Positions 1 through 6,034 of a DNA stretch of 10,046 nucleotides are shown here, one piece after another. Within the stretch, counting starts at the first letter, position 1. Each line of letters opens with the position of its first letter. A model generated the notes under the pieces. The model had not been told where the DNA came from, made no database searches, and was given only the letters and a program-made list of their open reading frames with translations. The DNA lies in contig JAEWSC010000014.1 in NCBI GenBank assembly GCA_023398575.1, positions 1-10,046 on the forward strand, written 5' to 3'. The stretch is from Bacillota bacterium. GTDB taxonomy: Bacteria > Bacillota > Clostridia > Christensenellales > Aristaeellaceae. Position numbers and translations under genes: made by a program.

Positions 1-39
1 TATCCGTTGTGGGGGGGCCAGGGGCGGCGCCGCGGGTGG

Positions 40-672
40 CTATTCGGTCATCACTGCATTCAGCCAAGCCTCGGCCATCAAGGCGGCGCCGGCGGGGGTA
101 GGGTGGACGCCGTCGGCCGCCCAGTAGGCAAGCTCTTGCCTGGTGCTGGCTTGGGCAAAAATACCGTCGAAGGGTACATAGATGGCACCATATTCCCGGG
201 CCAGGGAACGAACGATGTGAATCTTGGGGTCCAGGTCTTCTCGCCAGGCAGCCCTGTCCTGCGGGGTGGGGAGAACAAAGGGCTCGCAGAGGATCAGACG
301 GGCATTGGTGCGTATACGCACATCCTCCAGCATGGCCCGGTAATGCTCAGCAAATTCGGCTGTGGTAGTGCGCATACCGGAATCAAAAAAGCGCCATGTA
401 TCGTTGATGCCAATCAGGATTGATACCCAATCCGGCTGCAGGGCAATACAGTCGTCACGCCAGCGCAGATGCATGTCGGTGGCCCGGTCGCCGCTGACAC
501 CTCGGTTTAAGAAATTGATGCCCAATTCTGGATATCTTGCGGCAAAGAGGCTGGAGGCGATGTAGGCATACCCATGACCCATATTGGCAGGGTCTAAGCG
601 GTCACGCCCGCAATCGGTAATAGAATCGCCCTGAAAAAGAACGAGGTCGCCCTGCTGAAAAATAGGCCGCAT
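40..672 (-). CDS. SGNH/GDSL-family esterase or lipase-like hydrolase
   Basis: The 210-residue product has all the signature blocks of SGNH hydrolases. Block I is GDSI with the nucleophile Ser17, block II is the Gly in NRGVSG (about residue 58), block III is GIND with Asn90, and block V is DGVHP with Asp187 and His190. Family members hydrolyse ester bonds in lipids, acetylated sugars or peptidoglycan O-acetyl groups; the substrate cannot be read from sequence. There is no signal peptide or membrane segment, so it is probably cytoplasmic. A GTG at 681 would add three residues, but I prefer the ATG at 672 because GGAG (684-681) lies 8 bases before it and the GTG would overlap that site. It is probably transcribed alone from the promoter at 764-736. 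The stop at 42-40 lies near the window edge, so any downstream gene is unseen. Confidence 0.9.
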   Translation of the reverse strand: MRPIFQQGDLVLFQGDSITDCGRDRLDPANMGHGYAYIASSLFAARYPELGINFLNRGVSGDRATDMHLRWRDDCIALQPDWVSILIGINDTWRFFDSGMRTTTAEFAEHYRAMLEDVRIRTNARLILCEPFVLPTPQDRAAWREDLDPKIHIVRSLAREYGAIYVPFDGIFAQASTRQELAYWAADGVHPTPAGAALMAEAWLNAVMTE

Positions 673-735
673 GGGGAGCACTCCATTTCTTCTATTGAAT
701 TCTGAAAGTTATTTTCCAACGATTTTTATGCTTGC

Positions 736-764
736 AGGATACACAACGGCGGGCAGTTTGTCAA
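736..764 (-). promoter_or_regulatory. Sigma-A-type promoter of the SGNH hydrolase gene
   Basis: Reading the minus strand, a perfect -35 box TTGACA (764-759) is followed by a 17-base spacer and a -10 box TATCCT (741-736), which matches the consensus at four of six positions. Transcription would start near 729 and give a leader of about 57 bases before the ATG at 672. The promoter starts 14 bases after the GNAT stop codon, so the SGNH gene can be expressed independently of the upstream genes. No U-tract terminator separates it from GNAT, so read-through is also possible. Confidence 0.7.
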
Positions 765-777
765 ATGCTTTGTTCGA

Positions 778-1254
778 TCACACTTGAGACATGAGACCAA
801 AGGGATACAGAGCCATGGCGGAAGGGGAATCAATAAAACCCATCTTCTCATATATGGACTTGCCCATATCCGACGAGTTTAGCAATATGCGTTGGCACTT
901 TTGCACTTTTGCTTCGCTGATGAGCAGATTCATAAGCTTTGTAGCGATCCCTTGTTTGCGGTAGGAGGGAAGGGTATAGACGCCGCCTATGTAGGCGGTT
1001 TTCCCGTTCGGGCACCAGTCGTTGGGGGGCAGCGAAAAGTAGGTAATGCCTCCCATGGCGATGGCTGCACCATCCACCTCGGCCAACCATGCGGAATAGC
1101 TGGTATCAGCCAAGCCGGATTCAACATATTGCTTTGTGTTATTCATCAGCAAATTAAGAAATGAATCGGAATAATCCTCTTCTTCACGAAGCATGCCTAT
1201 GCGAAGTATGGTGAGGGCATCAACATCATGCAGGGTAGCTCTTCGAAAATCCAT
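778..1254 (-). CDS. GNAT-family N-acetyltransferase
   Basis: The 158-residue product has the fold signature of Gcn5-related N-acetyltransferases, which move an acetyl group from acetyl-CoA to an amine. It opens with the typical FRRATLHDVDAL beta1-alpha1 segment. A core strand AIAMGGITYFSL (about 64-75) comes before motif A, YRKQGIATKLM (98-108), where R99-x-x-G102-x-A104 fits the pyrophosphate-binding loop. Motif B follows as ILLNSSDMGKSIYEKMGF (123-140), with Tyr135 at the usual position of the general-acid tyrosine. The acceptor is unknown; the family includes aminoglycoside, peptide and small-molecule acetyltransferases. The frame stays open upstream to 1476, but that part overlaps the Nudix gene in another frame and looks non-protein-like. 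The ATG at 1254 has GAGAGG a few bases upstream and was chosen. The Nudix gene ends 67 bases upstream on the same strand, so the two are probably co-transcribed. Confidence 0.87.
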   Translation of the reverse strand: MDFRRATLHDVDALTILRIGMLREEEDYSDSFLNLLMNNTKQYVESGLADTSYSAWLAEVDGAAIAMGGITYFSLPPNDWCPNGKTAYIGGVYTLPSYRKQGIATKLMNLLISEAKVQKCQRILLNSSDMGKSIYEKMGFIDSPSAMALYPFGLMSQV

Positions 1255-1321
1255 AGTAAACCTCTCAAGCGCTTTGTTGCTGCGTTTGGCATAGCATTCA
1301 AGCAAATTCGTTAAAGCAGCG

Positions 1322-1780
1322 TCAGGAGTTTGCCCGTATATATTCCACAAAGGCCTGCATCGGTCTGCTGTCAGGAATACTGACTTCTGTGGGCATGTTT
1401 TCCACGTCAAACCATTGCAGGGCCACTGTTTCATCGGTTTGAGCAAGCATTTCTCCGGTATAATCGTCACAGACATAATAGATGCCTACGATATACACCT
1501 GATCGCCATTGGGGTAGGTATAGAACATATCCTCGCCTGAAAAGATACCTAGAAATTGCATGCTGTTGGCGACAAGTCCGGTTTCTTCAAATAGTTCACG
1601 CTTTGCGCAAGCTTCTACGCTTTCGCCGATTTCAATACCTCCGCCATGCAACGACCAAAAGCCGTTGTCACGACGTTTTTGCAGCAGCACTTTTCTGTCT
1701 TTATAGATAAAAATGCCTGCTCCTACAACAATCAAAGGGTCATGTCCGATCTTGCATCTGATTTCTGAAGTATAGCTCAT
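1322..1780 (-). CDS. Nudix hydrolase
   Basis: The 152-residue protein contains a complete Nudix box at residues 47-69. It matches G-x5-E-x7-R-E-U-x-E-E-x-G-U exactly: G47, E53, R61, E62, E65, E66, G68, L69. The glutamates bind Mg2+ and catalyse hydrolysis of a nucleoside diphosphate linked to another group. The box is preceded by GFWSLHGGG, with His where most family members have Pro. The substrate could be an oxidised nucleotide, a nucleotide sugar, ADP-ribose or a dinucleotide, and the sequence does not decide between them. The length is normal for a single-domain Nudix protein, with no signal peptide. The ATG at 1780 is supported by AAAGGG 8 bases upstream. It is first in a probable two-gene unit with the GNAT gene, read from the promoter at 1877-1849. 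The DNA here is visibly more A+T-rich than the str operon. Confidence 0.92.
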   Translation of the reverse strand: MSYTSEIRCKIGHDPLIVVGAGIFIYKDRKVLLQKRRDNGFWSLHGGGIEIGESVEACAKRELFEETGLVANSMQFLGIFSGEDMFYTYPNGDQVYIVGIYYVCDDYTGEMLAQTDETVALQWFDVENMPTEVSIPDSRPMQAFVEYIRANS

Positions 1781-1848
1781 GCAAATAACCCTTTCTGATG
1801 ATTGCTAATCTGTACGCCATGCTTATTAAGTCACAATAAATATGGCCC

Positions 1849-1877
1849 ATTATACACCAATGTTGAATCTGTGAAAA
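1849..1877 (-). promoter_or_regulatory. Sigma-A-type promoter of the Nudix-GNAT unit
   Basis: On the minus strand a perfect -10 box TATAAT (1854-1849) is preceded, with a 17-base spacer, by TTTTCA (1877-1872), a four-of-six match to the -35 consensus. An alternative -35, TTCACA, would give a 15-base spacer and is less likely. The surrounding DNA is A+T-rich. The start would lie near 1842, leaving a leader of about 60 bases before the Nudix ATG at 1780. Confidence 0.65.
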
Positions 1878-1974
1878 GAAAAGGCAGCTGATTTTCAGCC
1901 GCCGATAAGCGAAACGGTGTTTGTCTGTTTTTGATAATATCTTGCTGCATGTATTGAATCTGGATATGGGGATT

Positions 1975-2022
1975 TTCAAGGGGTTTTATCCCTTGAACGG
2001 GGTCCAGGGGCAGAGCCTCTGG
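1975..2022 (-). terminator. Two tandem stem-loops behind the Re-citrate-synthase-like gene
   Basis: Immediately after the TAG stop codon (2026-2024), the minus strand can form two hairpins in a row. The first pairs CCAGAGGC (2022-2015) with GCCCCTGG (2011-2004) around a three-base loop, with one G-U pair. The second pairs an 8-base arm, TTCAAGGG (1997-1990), with CCCTTGAA (1982-1975) around a seven-base loop. Neither is followed by a U-run, so this is not a textbook intrinsic terminator. It may protect the 3' end of the transcript, act with Rho, or be a copy of a dispersed G+C-rich repeat of the kind often seen in Clostridia intergenic regions; that last idea is from general impression only. 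Confidence 0.45.
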
Positions 2023-2023
2023 G

Positions 2024-3418
2024 CTACCGGCTTTTATGAAATAGCAGCTTTTCATACCGGTCGGGATCAGCGACGCGGGTCAAAATTTCCAGCTCTTCAT
2101 CGCCCATAACCGTGTTGCGGCCTTCGGCATAGAGGGCATCCACTGCTTCCTTGACAGCGCTGACGAGTGAATCCTGCTTCTGTATGGCGTCATCCCCTTT
2201 GAGCTTAAAGAAGCCGTTCATCCAGTGGGCGATACCGGCCAGGCCGCTGTGGCTGTCTACGGCAACAGTAGCGGGACGATTGAGGAGCTTTGCGGTATCG
2301 AATATGTTGTAGATTTCTTCATCCTTGAGCATGCCGTCGGCGTGGATGCCGGCGCGGGTCACATTGAAATGGCGGCCCACAAAAGGCTGGCGGGGGCTGA
2401 TCTCAATACCGATTTCCCGCTCCATATAGTCGGCGATTTCTGTGATGGCTGTCAGATCCATGCCATCGTCTGTTCCGCGCATGGCCTGGTACTCAATGGC
2501 CATGGCCTCCAGCGGGCAGTTGCCGGTACGCTCACCGATGCCAAGAAGAGAACAATTGATACTGGCGCAACCATACAGCCACGCGGTGCCAGCGTTGCAG
2601 ACCACTTTGTAAAAGTCATTATGACCGTGCCATTCCAGCCACTCGGCAGGCACCTCTGCATAATGCCGTAGACCGTAGATGATGCCCTGCACGCTGCGTG
2701 GCAATGCTGTACCAGGATAGGATACGCCATACCCCATGGTATCGCAGGCGCGGATTTTGATGGGCATGCCGCTTTCACGGCTCAAACGCATCAACTCTGT
2801 AGCAAAGGGAACCACAAAACCATAGAAATCAGCCCTGGTAATATCCTCAAAATGGCAGCGCGGCTTAATTCCCTTATCCAGCGCGGCCTTTACGATGGCA
2901 AGATACTTTTCCATGGCCTGGCCGCGGGTTAAGTGCATTTTGTTGAAGATATGATAGTCGCTGCAGGAAACCAAGATGCCTGTCTCCTTGACGCCGACAT
3001 CCTTCACCAACTGAAAGTCCTTTTCATTGGCCCTGATCCAGGTAGTGATTTCGGGAAAGGGCAGATCCAGCTCCTGACAGCGGCGCAGTGCCTCTTTATC
3101 CTTTTCTGTATAGACAAAGAACTCGCTTTGCCTAACGATGCCACGGGGACCGCCCAGACGGCTCATGAGTTTAAACAACGTTACGATCTGGTCTACCGTA
3201 AACGGGGATACGCTTTGCTGCCCATCACGGAAGGTAGTGTCGGTAAGCCATATCTCATCAGGCATGTTGATGGGCACCAGGCGGTTGTTAAAAGCAATTT
3301 TGGGGATAGAGGCGTAATCGAAACTCTCTCTGTACAGGTTAGGTTCCTTCACATCCTGGAGGGAGTACTTGTATTTGGCCTGCTGAATTAAGTTGGTGCG
3401 CCGGTCAAACTTGAGCAT
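2024..3418 (-). CDS. Re-citrate synthase-like enzyme (isopropylmalate/homocitrate synthase superfamily)
   Basis: The 464-residue protein is a TIM-barrel acyl-CoA condensing enzyme of the DRE-TIM (HMGL-like) superfamily. Visible marks are DTTFRDGQQ (60-68), with the catalytic Arg64 and metal-binding Asp65; HGHND (264-268), with the two histidine ligands; GIGERTGN (293-300), the conserved loop after the barrel; and AGIHADGM (356-363), the family motif of the C-terminal subdomain. It lacks the long LeuA regulatory domain of leucine-inhibited isopropylmalate synthases. It carries about 50 extra N-terminal residues (including DVKEPNLYRE) before the barrel. This form resembles the clostridial Re-citrate synthases, which make citrate from oxaloacetate and acetyl-CoA in anaerobes without the normal enzyme. 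I recognise that from memory, and 2-isopropylmalate, citramalate or homocitrate synthase activity cannot be excluded. AAGGTG sits 7 bases before the ATG. The aspartate aminotransferase gene lies 35 bases upstream, which fits an oxaloacetate-linked role in glutamate synthesis. Confidence 0.72.
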   Translation of the reverse strand: MLKFDRRTNLIQQAKYKYSLQDVKEPNLYRESFDYASIPKIAFNNRLVPINMPDEIWLTDTTFRDGQQSVSPFTVDQIVTLFKLMSRLGGPRGIVRQSEFFVYTEKDKEALRRCQELDLPFPEITTWIRANEKDFQLVKDVGVKETGILVSCSDYHIFNKMHLTRGQAMEKYLAIVKAALDKGIKPRCHFEDITRADFYGFVVPFATELMRLSRESGMPIKIRACDTMGYGVSYPGTALPRSVQGIIYGLRHYAEVPAEWLEWHGHNDFYKVVCNAGTAWLYGCASINCSLLGIGERTGNCPLEAMAIEYQAMRGTDDGMDLTAITEIADYMEREIGIEISPRQPFVGRHFNVTRAGIHADGMLKDEEIYNIFDTAKLLNRPATVAVDSHSGLAGIAHWMNGFFKLKGDDAIQKQDSLVSAVKEAVDALYAEGRNTVMGDEELEILTRVADPDRYEKLLFHKSR

Positions 3419-3453
3419 TTCGAATCACCTTTCCCTTTCCCGATAAAATAAAT

Positions 3454-4662
3454 TCAATGGGGTGAATGAAGGTTTAATACAAAGCTTTCAATGCGGTCCA
3501 AGCCCTTTTTGATATCACTCAGACTCACGGCATAACTCAAACGGCAATAACCTTCTGCCTCAAAGGCAACACCAGGGACCAAGGCTACCTTTTCCTCGGT
3601 AAGCAATAGATCTGCAAAATCCATACTTCCTTTGATTTCCCGGCCTTGATAGCTTTTGCCGATGATTTTTGAGATGTTCATCATTACATAGAATGCACCG
3701 GCAGGTTTTATGCAGGAAAGGCCGAAAATACTATTAATGCGTTCCACCATATAATCTCGGCGCCGTTCAAATTCGGCGGCCATTTCAGCAACGCAGTTCT
3801 GGTCGCCAAGCAGTGCCGTTACGCCGGCATGCTGCGCGATGCTGTTGGGGTTGGATGTGGCCTGACTCTGGAAATTGCCCATCGCCTTTATTACGTCCTG
3901 GGGGCCGGCAGCATACCCGATGCGCCAGCCGGTCATGGCATAGGCCTTGCTCAAGCCGTTGACCACAAAGGTACGGGCTTTGGCGTCATCGGAAAGGGAA
4001 GTGATAGAGACATGTGTACGTCCATCATATAAGAGCTTTTCATATATTTCATCGCTGACGATATAAAAGTCGTGTTCCTTTGCCAGTTTGGCAACATTTT
4101 GCAGATCTTCCACTGACCAGACGCAGCCATTGGGGTTGGATGGACTGGTAATGACAATGGCCTTGGTGCGGGCTGTAATTTTCTCAGCTATGGCGGCCCC
4201 GGTGGGCACAAAGTTGTTTTCTTCCGTAGTTTGGACATACACCGGTACGCCACCGGCCATGCGGACCATTTCCGGGTAGCTTACCCAGCAGGGCGTGGGG
4301 ATGAGCACTTCATCACCGTCATCGAGGATTGCCTGGAAGATGGTAAAGAGAGAGTGTTTTGCACCGCCTGACACCAATATCTCACTGGGTGTATAGATGA
4401 GGCCGTTGTCCCTTTTAAACTTTTCGCAAATGGCCTTGCGCAATGCCAGCGTCCCTTCTGAGGGGGTGTAGCGGGTCATGCCCAGTGCCAGCGCCTCTTT
4501 GGCGGCATCACAGATATGCTGCGGTGTCTGGAAATCAGGTTCGCCCGCGCCAAAGCCGACCACATCTTGGCCTTGCTGTTTCATATCCTTGGCTTTTGCA
4601 TCAATGCTTAAGGTAACGGAGGGGGCAATGGCCTTACACATCCGAGAAATGGAACGCGACAT
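3454..4662 (-). CDS. Class I pyridoxal-phosphate aminotransferase, probably aspartate aminotransferase
   Basis: The 402-residue protein is a fold-type I aminotransferase of the Bacillus AspB-like (I-gamma) group. Lys239 in NGLSKAYAMTGWRIGY is the expected Schiff-base lysine. SPSNPNG (173-179, Asn176) and DEIY (204-207, Asp204 and Tyr207) hold the cofactor ring, and Arg374 in CRLSY should bind the alpha-carboxylate. The N-terminal GAGEPDFQTP (38-47) is also typical. It probably interconverts aspartate + 2-oxoglutarate with oxaloacetate + glutamate in the cytoplasm; other amino acids are possible because this group is often broad. AGGAGG (4676-4671) lies 8 bases before the ATG, and the start region can fold as GAGG/CCTC over part of it. 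It heads a likely two-gene operon with the Re-citrate-synthase-like gene, and a terminator-like hairpin in its leader suggests attenuation. The exact amino-acid specificity is an inference. Confidence 0.9.
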   Translation of the reverse strand: MSRSISRMCKAIAPSVTLSIDAKAKDMKQQGQDVVGFGAGEPDFQTPQHICDAAKEALALGMTRYTPSEGTLALRKAICEKFKRDNGLIYTPSEILVSGGAKHSLFTIFQAILDDGDEVLIPTPCWVSYPEMVRMAGGVPVYVQTTEENNFVPTGAAIAEKITARTKAIVITSPSNPNGCVWSVEDLQNVAKLAKEHDFYIVSDEIYEKLLYDGRTHVSITSLSDDAKARTFVVNGLSKAYAMTGWRIGYAAGPQDVIKAMGNFQSQATSNPNSIAQHAGVTALLGDQNCVAEMAAEFERRRDYMVERINSIFGLSCIKPAGAFYVMMNISKIIGKSYQGREIKGSMDFADLLLTEEKVALVPGVAFEAEGYCRLSYAVSLSDIKKGLDRIESFVLNLHSPH

Positions 4663-4684
4663 GAGGAACTCCTCCTAAGGTTTT

Positions 4685-4779
4685 AAAAATAAAAAACCGA
4701 CCTGCATATGGCCGTGCGCAATCTCCTTGTGAGGCTGCGCCCTTGCGGCCTATCTGCATGGTGGTAAATACTATTCCAC
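4685..4779 (-). promoter_or_regulatory. Attenuator-like leader of the aminotransferase operon
   Basis: On the minus strand a long interrupted stem runs from 4765 to 4697 and is followed directly by TTTTTTATTTTT (4696-4685), the layout of an intrinsic terminator. The paired arms are ACCACC with GGTCGG and the following T (one bulge), TGCA with TGCA, GGCCG with CGGCC, and an inner GCGCA (4740-4736) with TGCGC (4720-4716). The U-tract ends only 8 bases before the AGGAGG of the aminotransferase gene. The outer arm can instead pair GTGG (4779-4776) with CCAC (4764-4761), which would compete with the terminator. No T-box sequence is present and no ligand-binding core was recognised. A read-through terminator or a dispersed repeat are alternatives. 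Confidence 0.55.
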
Positions 4780-4825
4780 AAAAAGAGCGATGTTCCTGCT
4801 GGAAACTATGGTCGAACATAAATTT

Positions 4826-4857
4826 TTGCATTTTTTTATTTTTGAAATTGCATTTTT
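4826..4857. repeat. Two copies of TTGCATTTTT in an A+T-rich tract
   Basis: The ten-base sequence TTGCATTTTT occurs at 4826-4835 and again at 4848-4857. The repeat period is 22 bases, close to two turns of the helix, within a strongly A+T-rich stretch upstream of the aminotransferase leader hairpin. It could be a paired regulator site, or simply part of a low-complexity tract. I found no convincing -35/-10 pair between 4770 and 4960, so the aminotransferase promoter remains unplaced. Confidence 0.35.
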
Positions 4858-4960
4858 GAACATACTGTGAGTTTGGATGAAAAGCTGGGCAGCAAGATAC
4901 GGAGGAGAAACATCAAAATAACTTGGCAGAAAGCAGCAACCAGGAAAGGGTTTCAGGCAG

Positions 4961-4990
4961 ACGGACCGCCACGCTAGCGCGGCGGTCCGT
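4961..4990. terminator. Near-perfect G+C-rich palindrome after the spoIID-like gene
   Basis: A 10-base arm ACGGACCGCC (4961-4970) is matched exactly by GGCGGTCCGT (4981-4990), and the ten bases between them contain CGCTAGCG, which extends the stem. The stem would be very stable in RNA. It lies 42 bases after the stop of the SpoIID-family gene on the minus strand, a normal place for a terminator. However, no U-run follows on either strand; the nearest T-rich stretch (minus strand, 4999-4991) comes before the hairpin, not after it. It may end the transcript in another way, stabilise its 3' end, or be a repeat or binding site. Confidence 0.5.
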
Positions 4991-5032
4991 GAATAAAAAG
5001 ATAGGGGCTAGGGCGCTTTTACCACCAGGCCA

Positions 5033-6034
5033 TTACCACATGGAGACGACCTGAACATCCTTGAAATACTGTAGCACGATGTCTTCGCCCTTCATCCCTT
5101 TTTCGGCCAGGCCGTATGCACCCCATTGGGGCATGCCCACGCCGTGACCGTAACCCTTGCCAGCCATAACTACTTTGCCATCTTTGTATTGAATATTGGT
5201 TAGAAAGGTAGAACGCATCTTTTGACTGTCAAGTGCGATGCGCAGCTTAGCTGCGTTGACTTCTGTGCCATCCACAGAAAGGGTAATCGCCCGACCGCTT
5301 TCACCCTTTTGGGCAATGGATATATTCTTGGCGGATTTGGGCGATGCACCGGCCTCCTTGCATGCTTTTAAAAAGGCAGATTCGGAGAAGGATGCCTCCC
5401 AGGTTTTTGCGTCTGGCGGGGCATCAGAGCTTTCTTGGCCGGGCACACTTTCGGTGTAGGGCGGTTCTTCCTTGTCATAGCCCAAACCTTCCCGGGCAAG
5501 CGCAGTCGTACCGCCGGAATGAGCGTGGAACCAGGTATAGGGAAATTCGCCGCCAGAGGACAGCACGAGCCCCCGTGTGCTTTCCACTGCCTGCTTCACG
5601 CGGTCGTTGATTTCCTCGGCGCTGTAGGCCTGTGCTTCCTCTATATCAGTTGAAACGTCTGCACCTTTATACTTGCTCTCCTTTTCGGTGGTGAACTTCA
5701 GCACGAAGGTCCGGGCCAGTATGGCTTGCGCTCTAAGTGCCTCCATAGGCCAGTCGTTTTTCATTTCACCGGCCACCACACCTTGCAGGTAAGTTTCCAG
5801 ATCCATGTCCTTAACAGACTTGTCCTTCACCACATACACTTGCAAAAGGGGCACGCCATTTTTGTCGTTCTTCGATAGTTTGGATGGCAGCGGCGGTTTT
5901 TCGGCCGGAGCAGCGCTGCCTAATACGCCGGGATTTGGTATGGGTGTAGATTCGGCCTGGGCGCTGGGCGAGGCGCAAGATGAAAGAAGGCTGACAGCCA
6001 ACACACAGGTAAGCAGAAGGCAAAGGGCACGCAT
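5033..6034 (-). CDS. SpoIID/LytB-family peptidoglycan protein with a lipobox
   Basis: The 333-residue protein starts with a short hydrophobic leader and the lipobox LSSC (Cys20), so it is probably an outer-membrane-leaflet-facing lipoprotein of the cytoplasmic membrane. A Pro/Ala/Ser-rich linker (about 21-55) leads to a SpoIID domain. The domain shows LETYLQGVVAGEM (79-91) with Glu90 at the position of the catalytic glutamate, EALRAQAILARTF (98-110), FHAHSGG (169-175) and a C-terminal GYGHGVGMPQWGAYGLA (294-310). SpoIID is a lytic transglycosylase that cuts denuded glycan strands during engulfment in sporulation; LytB relatives enhance amidases in vegetative cells. The frame is open 48 codons further upstream, but the ATG at 6034 is preceded 7 bases away by AAGGAGG and begins the signal peptide. 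It diverges from the str operon. Whether it is the sporulation SpoIID or a paralogue is unclear, because the lipobox and the absence of neighbouring spo genes leave this open. Confidence 0.85.
   Translation of the reverse strand: MRALCLLLTCVLAVSLLSSCASPSAQAESTPIPNPGVLGSAAPAEKPPLPSKLSKNDKNGVPLLQVYVVKDKSVKDMDLETYLQGVVAGEMKNDWPMEALRAQAILARTFVLKFTTEKESKYKGADVSTDIEEAQAYSAEEINDRVKQAVESTRGLVLSSGGEFPYTWFHAHSGGTTALAREGLGYDKEEPPYTESVPGQESSDAPPDAKTWEASFSESAFLKACKEAGASPKSAKNISIAQKGESGRAITLSVDGTEVNAAKLRIALDSQKMRSTFLTNIQYKDGKVVMAGKGYGHGVGMPQWGAYGLAEKGMKGEDIVLQYFKDVQVVSMW

Noticed and set aside
7..423. A 138-codon plus-strand open frame at the left edge
   Set aside because: It is antisense to the SGNH hydrolase gene, whose four catalytic blocks are intact; the plus-strand translation is Gly/Pro-rich and looks like nothing known.
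1255..1476. A 74-residue N-terminal extension of the GNAT gene starting at 1476
   Set aside because: The extension overlaps the Nudix coding region and has no family similarity. The internal ATG at 1254 has a ribosome binding site and begins the GNAT domain exactly.
4663..4960. T-box or known riboswitch in the aminotransferase leader
   Set aside because: The conserved T-box sequence (GGGUGGNACCGCG type) is absent, and no familiar riboswitch core was recognised. Only the terminator-like hairpin is supported.
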